A DNA stretch of 64,000 bases. It comes from Rhizophlyctis rosea (lineage: Eukaryota; Chytridiomycota; Chytridiomycetes; Rhizophlyctidales; Rhizophlyctidaceae). The notes under the pieces were generated by a model that made no database searches, was not told where the DNA came from, and saw only the letters and a program-made list of their open reading frames with translations. Positions 32,233 to 43,004 of this stretch are shown piece by piece (position 1 is the stretch's first letter; every line of letters begins with the position of its first letter). A program made the translations under genes and the position numbers. Where the stretch lies: contig JADGJC010000005.1 in assembly GCA_027596075.1 (NCBI GenBank), forward strand, positions 186,001 through 250,000, read 5' to 3'.

Positions 32233-34050
32233 ATGTCGCATACCAAACCCGTCAACGAATCCATGTCCGATACCAACCCCGTCGACGGATCCATCCCAAC
32301 ACTCCCGCAGGAGATTATCCTAGCGATAGCCCATCTCAGCGGTCCCGTCAGGAGTCGGAAGATACGCCGCACGTGCAAAGCGAATCTCAAACTTATCACG
32401 CCAGACGACCTGATTTGGGGGGAAGCGGGGTGGCAGCACTGCCTTGACGGGTTGGAGGAATGCTGGTATTGGGCGTGGAGCAGATGGCACTACAAAGTCC
32501 TTTGGACGTACATGTCAGACGTTTCTGCCGAAAAGCATACTTCTCTGTTTCATTCGGCTGCCTCCCAGGGCAAAGCGGAGTTGGTTGCGAGGCTCCTTCG
32601 TGACGTTACGTTCGATCACAGCACCAGAGACGAGCATTTCATGCTGAATAACCTGTGCCCAACTCACGAACCATCGGCGGATGACGTGGACCTAGCGGTC
32701 ATAAGGTTTCCGCGTTCGGGGCAAGAGGCTTTGATGCGAGAAGGATTATTTAGGGCAGCAAACAACAATCATGTTGACGTTGTCAGGGTCTTACTGGGAC
32801 TCGGAGCTACGGATGGATCCTTATCAAATCATTGCATCTGCTCAGGGGAAGATCCCGAAGTGTTAACTCCGGACCAACGCGCTCTAGGTTTCGCAACATG
32901 CCCTGAAGTGGTGAGACTGTTCTTGGAAGCCGGACAGTATGCACCGGGTAATCTCTGCTTATTTGCGGCGATCTACAGTAAACAACGAGAGTCAGTGAAA
33001 ATGTTGTTGGAGGCCGGGGCAAGGGTGAATGGAGGAGAACTGGATGCGGCGGCTCGTGTCGGCAACGTGGCGATCGTTAGAATGATTTTGAGCGCCGGAG
33101 CGTCGATTCACCAAGTTCCGGATTTTTTCCAGGATGGCGGTCTATACAACGCGGCTTGGGGTGGTCATTTGGAGGTAGTGCAGTTGTTGATAGCAGCTGG
33201 AGCTGCTGTTGAGGGATTTCCGGGTCGCGGGGCGCCTTTGATTGGAGCGGCAGAACGTGGCGCATCTGAAGTGGTAAAGCTACTGTTGGAGCATGGTGCC
33301 GACGTTCACCGGGATGATGACAAATCGTTACGGGGAGTGGTGAAGGGCGGTTATGCCAAGGTAGTGAAGTTATTGCTTGCGGCGGGGGCGGATGCTAGCG
33401 GCGTCTGGGACATTGCTGTGCCGGAATATTGCTACGATAGTCGAGTCGACGTGGTGAAGGTGCTGCTGGAAGCTGGCGCGGATGTTCACAAGGATGACGA
33501 CAGAGCATTGAAGCTAGCCGCGAGATATGGTCACGCTGATATGGTGAAGGTGTTGTTGGCTGCGGGTTCGGATCCGGAGGTTGCTTGGGAAGACGCTCTT
33601 TCTGGATGGGTGGCTACGCGTTCTAGACCTTGGCGATGCACTATTGATGTGATAAGGCTGCTTTTGGATGCTGGGGTCAACGTTCGCGATCATCACTTAG
33701 AGTGTTTGCCGGAAGCCGTGGGACGTGGTGATACGAAGCTGGTTGAGGTACTGCTAGCCGCTGGGGCGCCGGTCAATCTTAGTTGGCAAGGTCTTCTATT
33801 TATGGCGGTGTCCGGTGACCACCATGAGATTGTGAAGCTTTTGTTGGATGCGGGTGCTGATGTTCATGTGCATGACGAAGAAGCTTTATGGACGGCGGCG
33901 AGTAGGAATCAAGTTGAAGTAGTTAAGGTGTTGTTAGCTGGAGGGGCGGACGTGAATAGGCCAAGATACAAATTTGCGAGTTGGAAGGGGGAGAGTCGGT
34001 ACAAGATGCGGGAAGTGTATAAACTGTTAGAGGAGGCTAGGGCTGTTTGA
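32233..34050 (+). CDS. F-box-like/ankyrin-repeat protein 3
   Basis: 605 residues in one exon. The N-terminus carries a small internal duplication: MSHTKPVNES is followed by MSDTNPVDGS, ten residues each, before the shared IPTLPQEIILAIAHLSGP F-box-like block. The region KIRRTCKANLKLIT is identical to protein 2, showing recent common origin. Ankyrin repeats occupy about residue 170 to 590, with words such as HADMVKVLLAAGSDPE and HEIVKLLLDAGADVHVHD. The end VKVLLAGGADVNRPRYKFAS matches protein 2. F-box plus ankyrin architecture suggests substrate recognition for ubiquitination, but this is inferred. Confidence 0.85.
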   Translation: MSHTKPVNESMSDTNPVDGSIPTLPQEIILAIAHLSGPVRSRKIRRTCKANLKLITPDDLIWGEAGWQHCLDGLEECWYWAWSRWHYKVLWTYMSDVSAEKHTSLFHSAASQGKAELVARLLRDVTFDHSTRDEHFMLNNLCPTHEPSADDVDLAVIRFPRSGQEALMREGLFRAANNNHVDVVRVLLGLGATDGSLSNHCICSGEDPEVLTPDQRALGFATCPEVVRLFLEAGQYAPGNLCLFAAIYSKQRESVKMLLEAGARVNGGELDAAARVGNVAIVRMILSAGASIHQVPDFFQDGGLYNAAWGGHLEVVQLLIAAGAAVEGFPGRGAPLIGAAERGASEVVKLLLEHGADVHRDDDKSLRGVVKGGYAKVVKLLLAAGADASGVWDIAVPEYCYDSRVDVVKVLLEAGADVHKDDDRALKLAARYGHADMVKVLLAAGSDPEVAWEDALSGWVATRSRPWRCTIDVIRLLLDAGVNVRDHHLECLPEAVGRGDTKLVEVLLAAGAPVNLSWQGLLFMAVSGDHHEIVKLLLDAGADVHVHDEEALWTAASRNQVEVVKVLLAGGADVNRPRYKFASWKGESRYKMREVYKLLEEARAV

Positions 34051-34415
34051 AGTCGTCAACCTCGAGTGGTAGCAGGTGTCACAACAGCAGATATTGCGAA
34101 AGGAACAGAGATAGCTTTTGACTGGACGTAAAATCACATGTGCTGATGATCAGACGTGAGGCCAGAGTTACATTGAGAAGAACGGCAGATGTTATGGCAT
34201 TTGATGGATAAGGTTGTGCGGTTGAGCCCGATTCATTTGCCTTGTCAATACATGTTGCAACTTGGGACAAGGCTCAAGAAACCTGCTACCAATTCCGACT
34301 CGGCGTCAGCGCGCTGGACGACTTTCTTTACGAGCCACTGCCCCTGTCGAAGCAAAGGGGAAACAATATTGCCTCTCAATGTGCACGCGCTTGAATTCAT
34401 TCACTGAACTTCCGC
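34051..34415. other. Convergent 3' intergenic region
   Basis: Between the stops of ankyrin gene 3 and DRC10. No feature recognised. Confidence 0.35.
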
Positions 34416-36314
34416 TTATTTCTTCTTTGCCTTGCCCTTGGCGCTTTTTGCCTTTCCACCGCCCTTGCCCTTTGCCGCTTTCTCCTAGAGGGGATTGATT
34501 ATTGAAGATGTTATGAGGGAACAGCTTATCGCGATTTCGACAAGGAGGAGCAGGAAAGCAGCAAAAACTCATACCTTCTTCCCCTTTGCAATTTCCCTCC
34601 GTACCCGGAACCCTCTGAAAATGGCCTGAATGCGCACCGCCGCGGCCCATAGTCTTTGATGCTCTTTCTCTTTTTCCTATTCCGCGATGGGTGCAGTTGC
34701 ATCAGTAAAGTGATGGGTCGTCTGCGTTGCAACTGCCATACCTTCTTGATCTCATTCTCCACCCTCCTCTCCTCCATAATCTTCTCATACTCCCGTTGCA
34801 ACTCCGCATGCCGCGCCGTAAGTTCGTCCAGTTGCGCCTTCTCCTCAAGATATATCGCCTGCAACATCACCCATCAGCACACCCCTCACTCTGCACTCAA
34901 AACAGCCTCCAAAAAACATACAGTAATATCCTCCAATTCCGTCTGCTTCTCATCCATATCCTGATCGTATTTATGTATCCAATTCTCCACCTCGCTCTCG
35001 ATTTTGAATTTGCGTTTGCGGAGCTGGGCTTCTTCGTCTCTGTTGCGTTTTGTTGTTTCGCTGGCGAGGGTGGTTAGGTGGAGGATTTCGGTGCGGAGGG
35101 CGTGTTCCTGTTGTGGTTTGTGAGTGAGGGCTTTGGTGTGATGAGATGGATGGGGAAGAGGGGATAATGCGAGACGTACTCGATCGCGGAATTGTTGGAG
35201 GTCAGAGTCTTCTTTTTGTTTGGAACGGGCTTCGAGGCGTTTTGTTGTTTCTTCGGCTTGGTGTTTGATGTCTCGAAGTTCATCTGGGGATGGAAAGAAA
35301 CATGGTATGCTGTTGGAAATGCGGTTGTCAGACCTTGAGCCTTCAACTCAAACGCACCCTTCAACCGCCGGATGGCTTCATTTTTCTTGTTAATCTCACT
35401 CATCCGTTCCTTCTTCGCTTTCTCCAGTTCCTCCTTCAGTACTCTTACTTCGTTACTGGTCTAGTGTGCATGTTCAGCAACAAGCTTCGAGGGTAACCAG
35501 CAAATGCACATCCTTCATACCTTCTGCTCCTTTGCGATAATCCCACTCAGTTGGTCCTGCTTCGCCTTCTCTTCCTCTACCGTGATGCGTAATCGCTCAT
35601 ATACCAACATTTTGATCTCCTGGATCAAACTTTCAAAGTATCCTATCACGGGAGGTTTGGTTGATTTGAGGTAGCGGAGTTTGGAAAGTGCGGTGGGGTT
35701 GGAGGCAAAATGGCGAGTGAGAGTGCGTGTTGCGGCGCGGAGTGAGCGGGAGGTTTCTTTGAGATCGGACTGAAGTGACATTGTGCCGTGAGTACAAGCA
35801 GTATGCTACTCAAAAGATAAGGGTGACATAGATGTACACATACGCTGAATGATTCGGTCATCGGCGTGGCCTTGTCGTGATTTTGCCTCATGTCAATGAG
35901 CATTTTGTACTTCTGTTCCAGTTGTCGATATTCCTGTTCTCTAGTACTTATTAGCACGTTCACATGCTCCATTTGGTCTTCTGCTTAATGGATTCCACTT
36001 ACAGTAATCACCGCAACTGTCTCTCCACCAAATACGCTCGATACTCGTCGGTCCATATGATCCGGTAGTAAGCCTATCAGCTGCACCTTCTTCTGCACGT
36101 CCTGCAGGACAGACATGATGCGCTGTGCCTCCACATTGGTGAGTTTGCTGGAGAAGGAAGGGTCATCGCTGGCGGTTGGATCTGGGTTGGTGGTTGTGGG
36201 ACGAGAAGCGAGGGAAAGGATGTCGCGGTCCCTGCCGGTGTCCGGCACTATCGGTCCGCGGATAGGTGGGAGGGGCGATGACGAGGGGAAGTTTAAAGGG
36301 TCGAGAGTTGTCAT
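34416..36314 (-). CDS. Dynein regulatory complex subunit 10 (IQCD/DRC10)
   Basis: A multi-exon gene read from ATG 36314 (MTTLDPLNFPS) to TAA 34416. The opening has KLTNVEAQRIMSVLQDVQKK, matching the KLTTIEAKRIMSIL block of IQCD. Long coiled-coil exons follow, including QLRKRKFKIESEVENWIHKY and DQDMDEKQTELEDI, the most conserved block of the family. Near 34570-34660 an IQ calmodulin-binding motif reads VRIQAIFRGFRVRREI, and the last exon is a Lys/Gly-rich tail (KGKGGGKAKSAKGKAKKK) as in animal DRC10. The protein belongs to the nexin-dynein regulatory complex of motile axonemes. This strongly indicates a fungus with flagellate zoospores. Exon boundaries in the middle were not all fixed. Confidence 0.9.
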
Positions 36315-36665
36315 TGATTTGTTGGAGCGAGCTGATTCGATATTAAATGCCGTGGATGGTGGGGCAGAACGATGTGGAAACTGCGACACGGTTTTGGAGA
36401 TGCTGGGCCTGAAATGCACCCTGATGGATGCTTTGCTAAGCCTTGAGTGATTCACGATGACAACAGTCGCTGCGCTTCTCCAGACACGAACCTTGGTCTT
36501 GGAAAACCTCAGCTGGTTTCGCTCCCTCCATATCCCACCAGATCGTCCGAGAACCTTTCCCATACTTGTACGAGCACCAGAGTCATAACCTCGAGCTCGA
36601 TTTCTATCTCCCTTATACCACAACGTCCCAGCTACCACTAAATTCCACACAGTCGCAAGCTCACT
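36315..36665. other. Bidirectional promoter region, DRC10 / LUC7
   Basis: Separates the divergent starts of DRC10 (minus) and LUC7 (plus). Open frames cross it but look like shadows. No site identified. Confidence 0.35.
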
Positions 36666-38113
36666 ATGAGTGCCGCAGAGCAAAGGAAAATCCTGGAAGC
36701 CCTTATGGGCAAAGAAGCCTTGGGTATGTAACCTGTTCCGCCACCACCAACGGGAAGGTCGCCTCGCCTTCTCACGCTTTCAAACCCTTTCCAAATCAGG
36801 TGGCATACCGGACAATATCAAATACACAGATGCGAAGGTGTGCAAGAGCTATCTGTGTGGACGTAAGTTGACAATTTTCCCGGATACTCTTTCTGTTTGT
36901 GTGAATCGCGGCAGTGAACTGACAGCGATTTTCTCTCGTTTTTGCAGTATGTCCGCATGACCTATTTACCAATACGGTTAGAGCACTCTGTTTAATTCAT
37001 AACATATTTCACTCATCGAACTAACTGTGTGACCAAAACAGAAAATGGATCTTGGCCCCTGCCCAAAATCACATTCCGAAAAGATGCTGATAGAATACAA
37101 AGAAGCACTTGAAAAGAAGGAACACCCCGGATTTGAAGAGGAGTGGTATCGCAACCTACAGGACTTCGTGAATGACTGTGACAGGAAGATTCAAGCGGCT
37201 CAAAGACGTCTTGATAAGACGCCGGAGGATCCGAAAGCTGTCCAGTTGGTATGTCTCATATGTTTTTGATGACAGCATGGGTAGTCATTGATGGTTGCGA
37301 TGTGTTACAGCTGAGAGATTTAGGGGATCTAACCAACGAAATCGCGACATTGACGACAACAATCGAGCATTTGGGAGAGGAGGGCAAGGTTTCGGAAGCG
37401 ATTGAGCTGATGCGGACGGTGGAGGAGTTGCAGAGGCGGAAAGCGGACAAGGATGTAAGTTTCTTTGAAGAATGAGGAAGAAGTGGTTCTTCCTAAACTA
37501 ACTTGGTATAACAGGCGGAGATGCAACGAATGAATGGTGAAGGTGGTTCTCAGCAGCAAAAACTACGAGTGTGCGACAGATGTTCAGCATACCTATCAAT
37601 CTTTGACAGTGACAGGCGGTTAGGTATGGCGTTGATATGGGCGCTGCATGCAGTTTGATCCTGATGCTCATCTCAACATCTAATGTAGCTGACCATTTCG
37701 GAGGCAAGATGCATTTGGGATTCGTTCTCATTCGAGACAAGGTGGAGGAACTTCGCAAGAATGGGATTGGGAAGGGAATGGGACCAATGCCGCATCCGGG
37801 CGGGCCACCACCGCACATGGGAGGGCCGCATATGGGAGGAGGACGGAGATTTGATGATCACCCACCTCATGGCCATGGCGGATGGGGAGGAGGCGGTCGT
37901 GGTCGGGGTGGTCATCGGGGCGGGTATGATGACAGGTATGTCCGCAAACTGGAGGGATGCATTGCCGAACGTGATGCTGATCCAATGATTTTGCTCTTTA
38001 GGGATCGCGGTTTCAATAGGGGAGGTTTCGACAGACGCGGATACGATCACGGCCCCAGGCGGCGGTCACGGTCTCCTCCAGGGCGAGACTTTAGAGGAGG
38101 AGGCCGGTATTGA
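36666..38113 (+). CDS. LUC7: U1 snRNP-associated protein Luc7
   Basis: Eight exons (36666-36723, 36800-36862, 36948-36976, 37042-37248, 37311-37454, 37515-37623, 37689-37935, 38002-38113) give 322 residues. The start MSAAEQRKILEALMGKEALG is the Luc7 N-terminal helix. The first zinc finger is formed by C-K-S-Y-L-C-G-L-C-P-H-D and C-P-K-S-H. The second reads VCDRCSAYLSIFDSDRR then ADHFGGKMHLGF. Between them is a coiled coil. The tail is Gly/His/Arg-rich (RGG, HGG) with a short RS element, in place of the long RS domain of animal LUC7L. Luc7 stabilises U1 snRNP on 5' splice sites. The third exon is only 29 bases. Confidence 0.95.
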
Positions 38114-38705
38114 GCGTCTGTGCTCATTTGCGTCAAGGATTTGTCGATTATAGTGGTGGCAAGCTCCAAGCTGTATATATGGAAATTGATGAGTGGCTGA
38201 ACAGTTGCAAAAAGTCCAGATGGTGAAGGATGCCTTTATGCGGGTTATCATGTATCGTTAGGACTGAGCTCTTGCCATTGAATATGGTATTACAATGCAG
38301 TAAACATTCAAAGTTACAAAGTTACAAATTCCGACTTCGTCGAACCTTCCAAACTGAGCAGTGTCACGTGCCATTTCATATTGATCAATTTCATTTACCC
38401 CATTTTGTGTTGCTATTTGTGGCACACACACCGCCGGCAAGCTTGCAATGCTGTTCGGGCAATTTCACAGGCCACCTTCAAGCTGAGCCTGGACCTGGAC
38501 AGCATCTCCATCGTCGCCTTACAAAGTCAATAAGGGCGCTAGTCAAGAACGAAAGTAGACACCCATCCAGTGAAGGCTTATATGCTATCGTCTCAGCGAG
38601 TTCCTTCGACCGCGTGAAGACTGCTTTCCTAGTCTGAACACTTGACAAATCCTCCTGTCCGCCGTCTGGTCCCCCTGAAGCGCTTTCACTTTCGTCAGCA
38701 TCGGA
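38114..38705. other. Intergenic
   Basis: Between LUC7 and the Sel1-repeat gene, both on the plus strand. No element recognised. Confidence 0.35.
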
Positions 38706-39545
38706 ATGGGCTTTTTCAAACCGTCCGGCTCAAAGTCTGCCCCCTCAGGCCCAACTACCTTGACCCCTTCGAACAACGCTCTGCCTGCCCCACTCCCGCC
38801 TCCACCCACACTAGCCAATGCCCCACCAATTCCACACGACATCGACGTCGACACGACCGACCCCCTCGCAATAGCCATATTTTACCACGAGAAGGAAGTG
38901 CTCGACGTGGCGACCTACTACTTCTCTGTAGCAGCAGCACGTGGCCACCCCGTCGGGCTGTTCATGTACGCCATGTCGCTACGACACGGGTGGGGTTGCG
39001 TCAAAGACGAACAGGAAGCAGTCCGACTACTCCAAAAAGCCGCAGAAAGCGCAGTAGAAGACTTGAACAACGGCCGAGTAGGAGGAATAACATGGAAAAG
39101 ATCAAAAACAACCGGCAAAATCTCCAAATCATCTTCCCCATCCACCTCCCCCTCCGCCTCTTCAACCGCGCTCCCATCATCGCCAACCGACTACCCACCC
39201 CCACAACCAGAATCCCCAACCAGCACCCCAGCAACTCTCACAACCCCAACAACCCTCAAAAAAATCGCCACAACCGAACTTACACTCGCGATCTACGAGC
39301 TCGCCATGTCATTCAAGCAAGGCTGGGGCGTCACGAAGAATAAGAGCACCGCGACGTATTATTTGACCATTGCGGCGCAGTTGGGGGACGTGGACGCGCA
39401 GCAGGAGTTGGGGGAGGCGTATTTGCGAGGGGATGGAGTGAAGAGGGATAAGAAGGTTGCGGCGAAGTGGTTTAGGGAGGCGGAGAAGAATGGGGCGAAG
39501 ATGGTTAGTATGCAGTGGATTCATAAGGAGAAGTATGATCCTTAG
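38706..39545 (+). CDS. Sel1-like repeat protein
   Basis: A single exon of 279 residues. After a Pro/Ser-rich first 50 residues, Sel1-like (TPR-related) units appear: TYYFSVAAARGHPVGLFMYA, HGWGCVKDEQEAVRLLQKAA, and, after a Ser/Pro/Thr-rich insert (about residues 140-185), YELAMSFKQGWGVTKNKSTA, YYLTIAAQLGDVDAQQELGE and GDGVKRDKKVAAKWFREAE. The G-x-G-V-x-(K/R)-(D/N) loops are the signature. Such proteins are scaffolds, and fungal examples act in chitin-synthase targeting and cell-cycle control, but no partner can be named here. Confidence 0.82.
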   Translation: MGFFKPSGSKSAPSGPTTLTPSNNALPAPLPPPPTLANAPPIPHDIDVDTTDPLAIAIFYHEKEVLDVATYYFSVAAARGHPVGLFMYAMSLRHGWGCVKDEQEAVRLLQKAAESAVEDLNNGRVGGITWKRSKTTGKISKSSSPSTSPSASSTALPSSPTDYPPPQPESPTSTPATLTTPTTLKKIATTELTLAIYELAMSFKQGWGVTKNKSTATYYLTIAAQLGDVDAQQELGEAYLRGDGVKRDKKVAAKWFREAEKNGAKMVSMQWIHKEKYDP

Positions 39546-40468
39546 GTTTCTCCTACCGGACGGCGGGGAGGGGGGATTGGAATGTTGAGGAGGTTTTAGA
39601 TGTTTGGAGTAAGGATCGGGGGACGGTGGATGAATCAAGGATTAGGAGCGGCCGTCAAAGGACGTTCTGTTCCTTTGGAGGGGGTGTGTTGGGATAAAAG
39701 TCAACGAAGACCTACCCCTTGCACCTCATCATTTTCACTTGGGATCATTTGACTGTCTTTTCGGCTCATGGATCTGTTCATTGCAAGCGTTGGTGTGATC
39801 CTTGTATGTATATATATGTATGCATTGTTTGTATGTTGTAAAATGCCAACGATGGATTTTGAAAAAAAAAAAAAGTATGGAAATAGAAGTTCATGATTTT
39901 TGCAGATGGGTCATCTTGATGGTTGCTGGGGTTGGTTCGCCGGAATGGGCAGATATAATCCGGAATTCATGGGGTTGAGGAAAGGTCCCTTGTTAAAGAA
40001 GTTCAGGACATCTGAGTTTTACTCTTCTCCTCTCTCCATGCTATTTACAATTTCGCCCCGGCCCAAACTAGCTATCTGGTCGTCCTTTACTATAACATGC
40101 ATGCAACCGTATTCCTCCATACACCCTCCTGTTCCGATATCAAAAGTAACCCAGTCCCCAAGTCTGTGCAATTTTGGTATCTGTGCTGAATGGCACGCAC
40201 AGTTGCACAATCCCTTGCAACGAGACACATTAAGGTCTGAACTTTGAGATACAACTTCACGCTGCCTACACTTGACTTCACACACCATGCATGATGCATT
40301 CATTCAGACAACCTGCTTGCCCTTTTCATTCCTGTAACGTAACATCTTTCATAATACAAACACACAAAAACACCATACACCAGAAAAGAAGCGTGGAAAA
40401 GAAAGGACACTCTGTGCAGCAAAACAAAACAGGGGGGAAAAAAAAAACAACCTGATCGGTTCCTACGA
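39546..40468. other. Convergent intergenic region (0.9 kb)
   Basis: No gene seen. Contains short A tracts at about 39861 and 40437 and AT-rich words typical of transcript ends. Confidence 0.35.
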
Positions 40469-41740
40469 CTATCTGGTAGTAGTCACCACACCCGTCGTCT
40501 TGGGTGCACACCAATACGATTCCGTCTCACAGGGCGGTGGAGTCTGCTGTGCCTGGACGGTGACGGAACTTGTCCGGCACCATACACCGCTGTAATAAGT
40601 CGTGACGCCAGTCTTGTAGCACAAGGATTCGGGATTACTGACGGCTGTACTGGGGCAGCTGCAGAGGGTTGTGGTTGGTGTTGGGGTTGTGGTTGTTGGT
40701 GTTTGGGTAGGAGTGCATTCCCAGTTGATGGTCTGACAGTTGGGAACGTCCGTTTGACGAACGTAGAGGACAAGAGTGCTTTGACGGCACCAGACGCCGC
40801 CGTAGGTTTCTGTTGCGTCCGTGCGGGTACAGCGGGGTTGGTCGGTGAGGGCTGAGGTGGGGCAGTTGCAGGTTGTTGTTATTGGAGCACCTGTTGTTCT
40901 GATGTTTGGGTTTGTTATGGTCGATGTTGTGGTTGTTGTTGTTGTGGTGGGTGTTCGGGTGGGGAAGCAGTCGTAGTTGAGTTCTCCACAGCGGGGTACG
41001 GTTTGGCTTACGGGGACGGTGACGGTGCTTTGAATGCATTTCACGCCGCCATACGTGTATTGAGCATCGGTTAGGGTGCAGCCGAGGCCGGTTGCGGTGC
41101 TGGCGCAGCTGCAGAGGGTTGTTGTTGGGGTGATAGTTGGTGGAAGTGTGGTGGTGGTAGTCGTTGTGGTGGTGGGGCAGGGACCCTGCGTGATGGGCTC
41201 CGTGAATTTCCTGGTTGTTGTGACGCAGTAACCGCATGAATGAGTGTAACAACTGGTTTCGGAGGACATGACGGCGCAGGGAGGTGCGGCGCCCCCTGCT
41301 GCTAATGGGCAGCGGCAAGTGCCGGCTGTTGTGCATTGCGGCGCTGGGATGGTGGTGGTGGTCGTGGTGGTGATAGTTGGAGTGCGGGTGTCCGGAATAC
41401 ATTGATAATCTGAAACGGAAGCACGGGAATGATCAAGATGTTAAGATGAGAATCTGGTACGGTAGCAATGCATCAAGGAGTTCAATGCCCCAGCTTACAA
41501 TAATCATTGTACTTGATACAATAATCGCCCGTCGCGCAACACTGAGGTCCATAGTGACCAGACCATCCAATGCCACCGCTATGTATTATGAAGTAACAAG
41601 TTAGCATATTGCAAATTCCTCGTGAATGATCTGCCACTGGACACGTACCATTGAGACCACCTGCTCAACGTCTGCGTGCATTGAGCTGCGGCCATAGCCA
41701 CCAGGGAAACGACGGCAAGAAGATGGATTGCTTTCGTCAT
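40469..41740 (-). CDS. Secreted protein with N-terminal CBM1 and Cys-rich repeats
   Basis: Three exons (41740-41649, 41578-41499, 41409-40469) give 370 residues. A signal peptide (MTKAIHLLAVVSLVAMAAAQ) is followed at once by a CBM1: TLSRWSQCGGIGWSGHYG, then PQCCATGDYC, then YQC. The remainder alternates Thr-rich linkers with Cys-rich modules of roughly 70 residues. Their shared core reads C-x-C-P-(S/T)-x-A then T-x-Y-x-G-V-(W/K)-C-x-x-(S/T) and ends C-x-x-x-x-(Y/W)-x-C, seen three times clearly. It mirrors the 22399 gene, but the binding module is at the other end. It presumably tethers the Cys-rich modules to cellulose outside the cell. Their function is unknown to me. Confidence 0.85.
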
Positions 41741-41799
41741 GTTTCTGGGTATACCTGCCAGTTGCTTTGTTCCGTCGAATGGGGATCGCTTTGTCGCTT

Positions 41800-41806
41800 C
41801 TTTATA
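41800..41806 (-). promoter_or_regulatory. TATA box of the N-terminal-CBM1 gene
   Basis: TATAAAG on the minus strand lies 60 bases upstream of the ATG at 41740. Confidence 0.45.
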
Positions 41807-41939
41807 TGATCGTCACAGCATCACTCTCCTCTTCGCGCACGTTCCACTCTCGCACCAAAACCCCCACATCGAAACTCGCCCACCGTCATCCAAAGCTGCA
41901 GATGCTGCACACAAACCACAAAGGCAAGGTTCGAAAAAG

Positions 41940-42760
41940 TCAAATCCGGCCAAATTTGTTCCCGTTTCGTCGGCGGCTCCGGTGGTGTCGGAGGTGCTCT
42001 CCACAAACCCGGAAATTTGGAAGTATCACCAGTAGAATGGAAGCATCCATATGGATGGGCGAGTTTGTTTTGTCTTTCCCTTCGTGGTCCTCCATCTTGA
42101 ATTTTGACCGTTGATCTCGTCGGGTGTCGCTCCCTGCATACTTTGCATGTGGAACAGTATATTGAAGTTCACTTAGTACCCGCCCTGGTGTACCATCAGC
42201 GCGCTCATTATAGATGAGTGGACATTGATCGCATTTGTAATTGGTGCCTGAAAAACTTTTCCCGCTTATAGCATCCCGGAAACTGATATCCAAAATGACG
42301 GATTTTGCCATGGGGAATGCGTTGAATGTTATGTTCCAAAAGGCTTTTGCACCGGTGTATACCAAGTGGGAAAGGCATCGAGCTCATCATGAGGGGTTCG
42401 CTTGGAATCGCACATCTGACAGAGCTTCGACTCTGATCTCATGTGCTAGATTGACGATGGAATTCTTACAGCCCAGAGTAAAGTCTTCACCCTCAGGCTC
42501 GCCCTGCACGAACTGCACCTCCTCCGATTCAAAGTTTGCAGTCTCTAAAACCTGTCAGCATCACGCCACATCTTTACCTACTCCCGATTCTTAGGGGTCA
42601 CCCATAGCGATTGTTCGAGTTGACCCTCCCGCTCCTTGTTCAGGTTTCTCAGCAAGTGAGTAGGTAATCCCAAGTCGTCATCATAAGTGAGGGAGAGAGC
42701 AAAGACCCTGAAGGCACAAACGCCACACCTCTGCGGTTTCGCCCGTGCCGCCCGTGCCAC
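41940..42760 (-). CDS. Possible uncharacterised gene (fragmentary)
   Basis: Three neighbouring minus-strand open segments read like protein. The first has LTYDDDLGLPTHLLRNLNKE. The second, after an AG at about 42553, has FESEEVQFVQGEPEGEDF. The third has SFSGTNYKCDQCPLIY with a CxxC. I could not find a start ATG in frame or convincing introns of normal length joining them, and I recognise no family. It may be a real short gene with missed exons, a decaying gene, or chance. Confidence 0.22.
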
Positions 42761-43004
42761 CCCTATCTTTGGAACACACCAGGACCCTGCATTTGTTTAC
42801 ATCGTTTGTTTATTGCCGAGGAAAAGCGGCATATCAGGTTGCGATACTTGCTCTAGACACCCTTGTTGATGACACAACTGGTAGCTGTCACTAAACTCTG
42901 ACGGTTCGCTGTTCAAATACCAAGGGGGTCGAGTCAAGACCTCTTTCAAGCAGTCGTCGTTCATTCCAACTTTGGTGTAAAAATCATTGTCAACATTCTT
43001 CAGG

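Larger units (their letters stand above)
41741..43004. other. Mostly unassigned 1.3 kb region
   Basis: A TATAAAG at 41806-41800 (minus) serves the CBM1 gene. Minus-strand coding-like segments between 41940 and 42760 are given as a separate low-confidence entry. The rest has no recognisable content. Confidence 0.4.
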
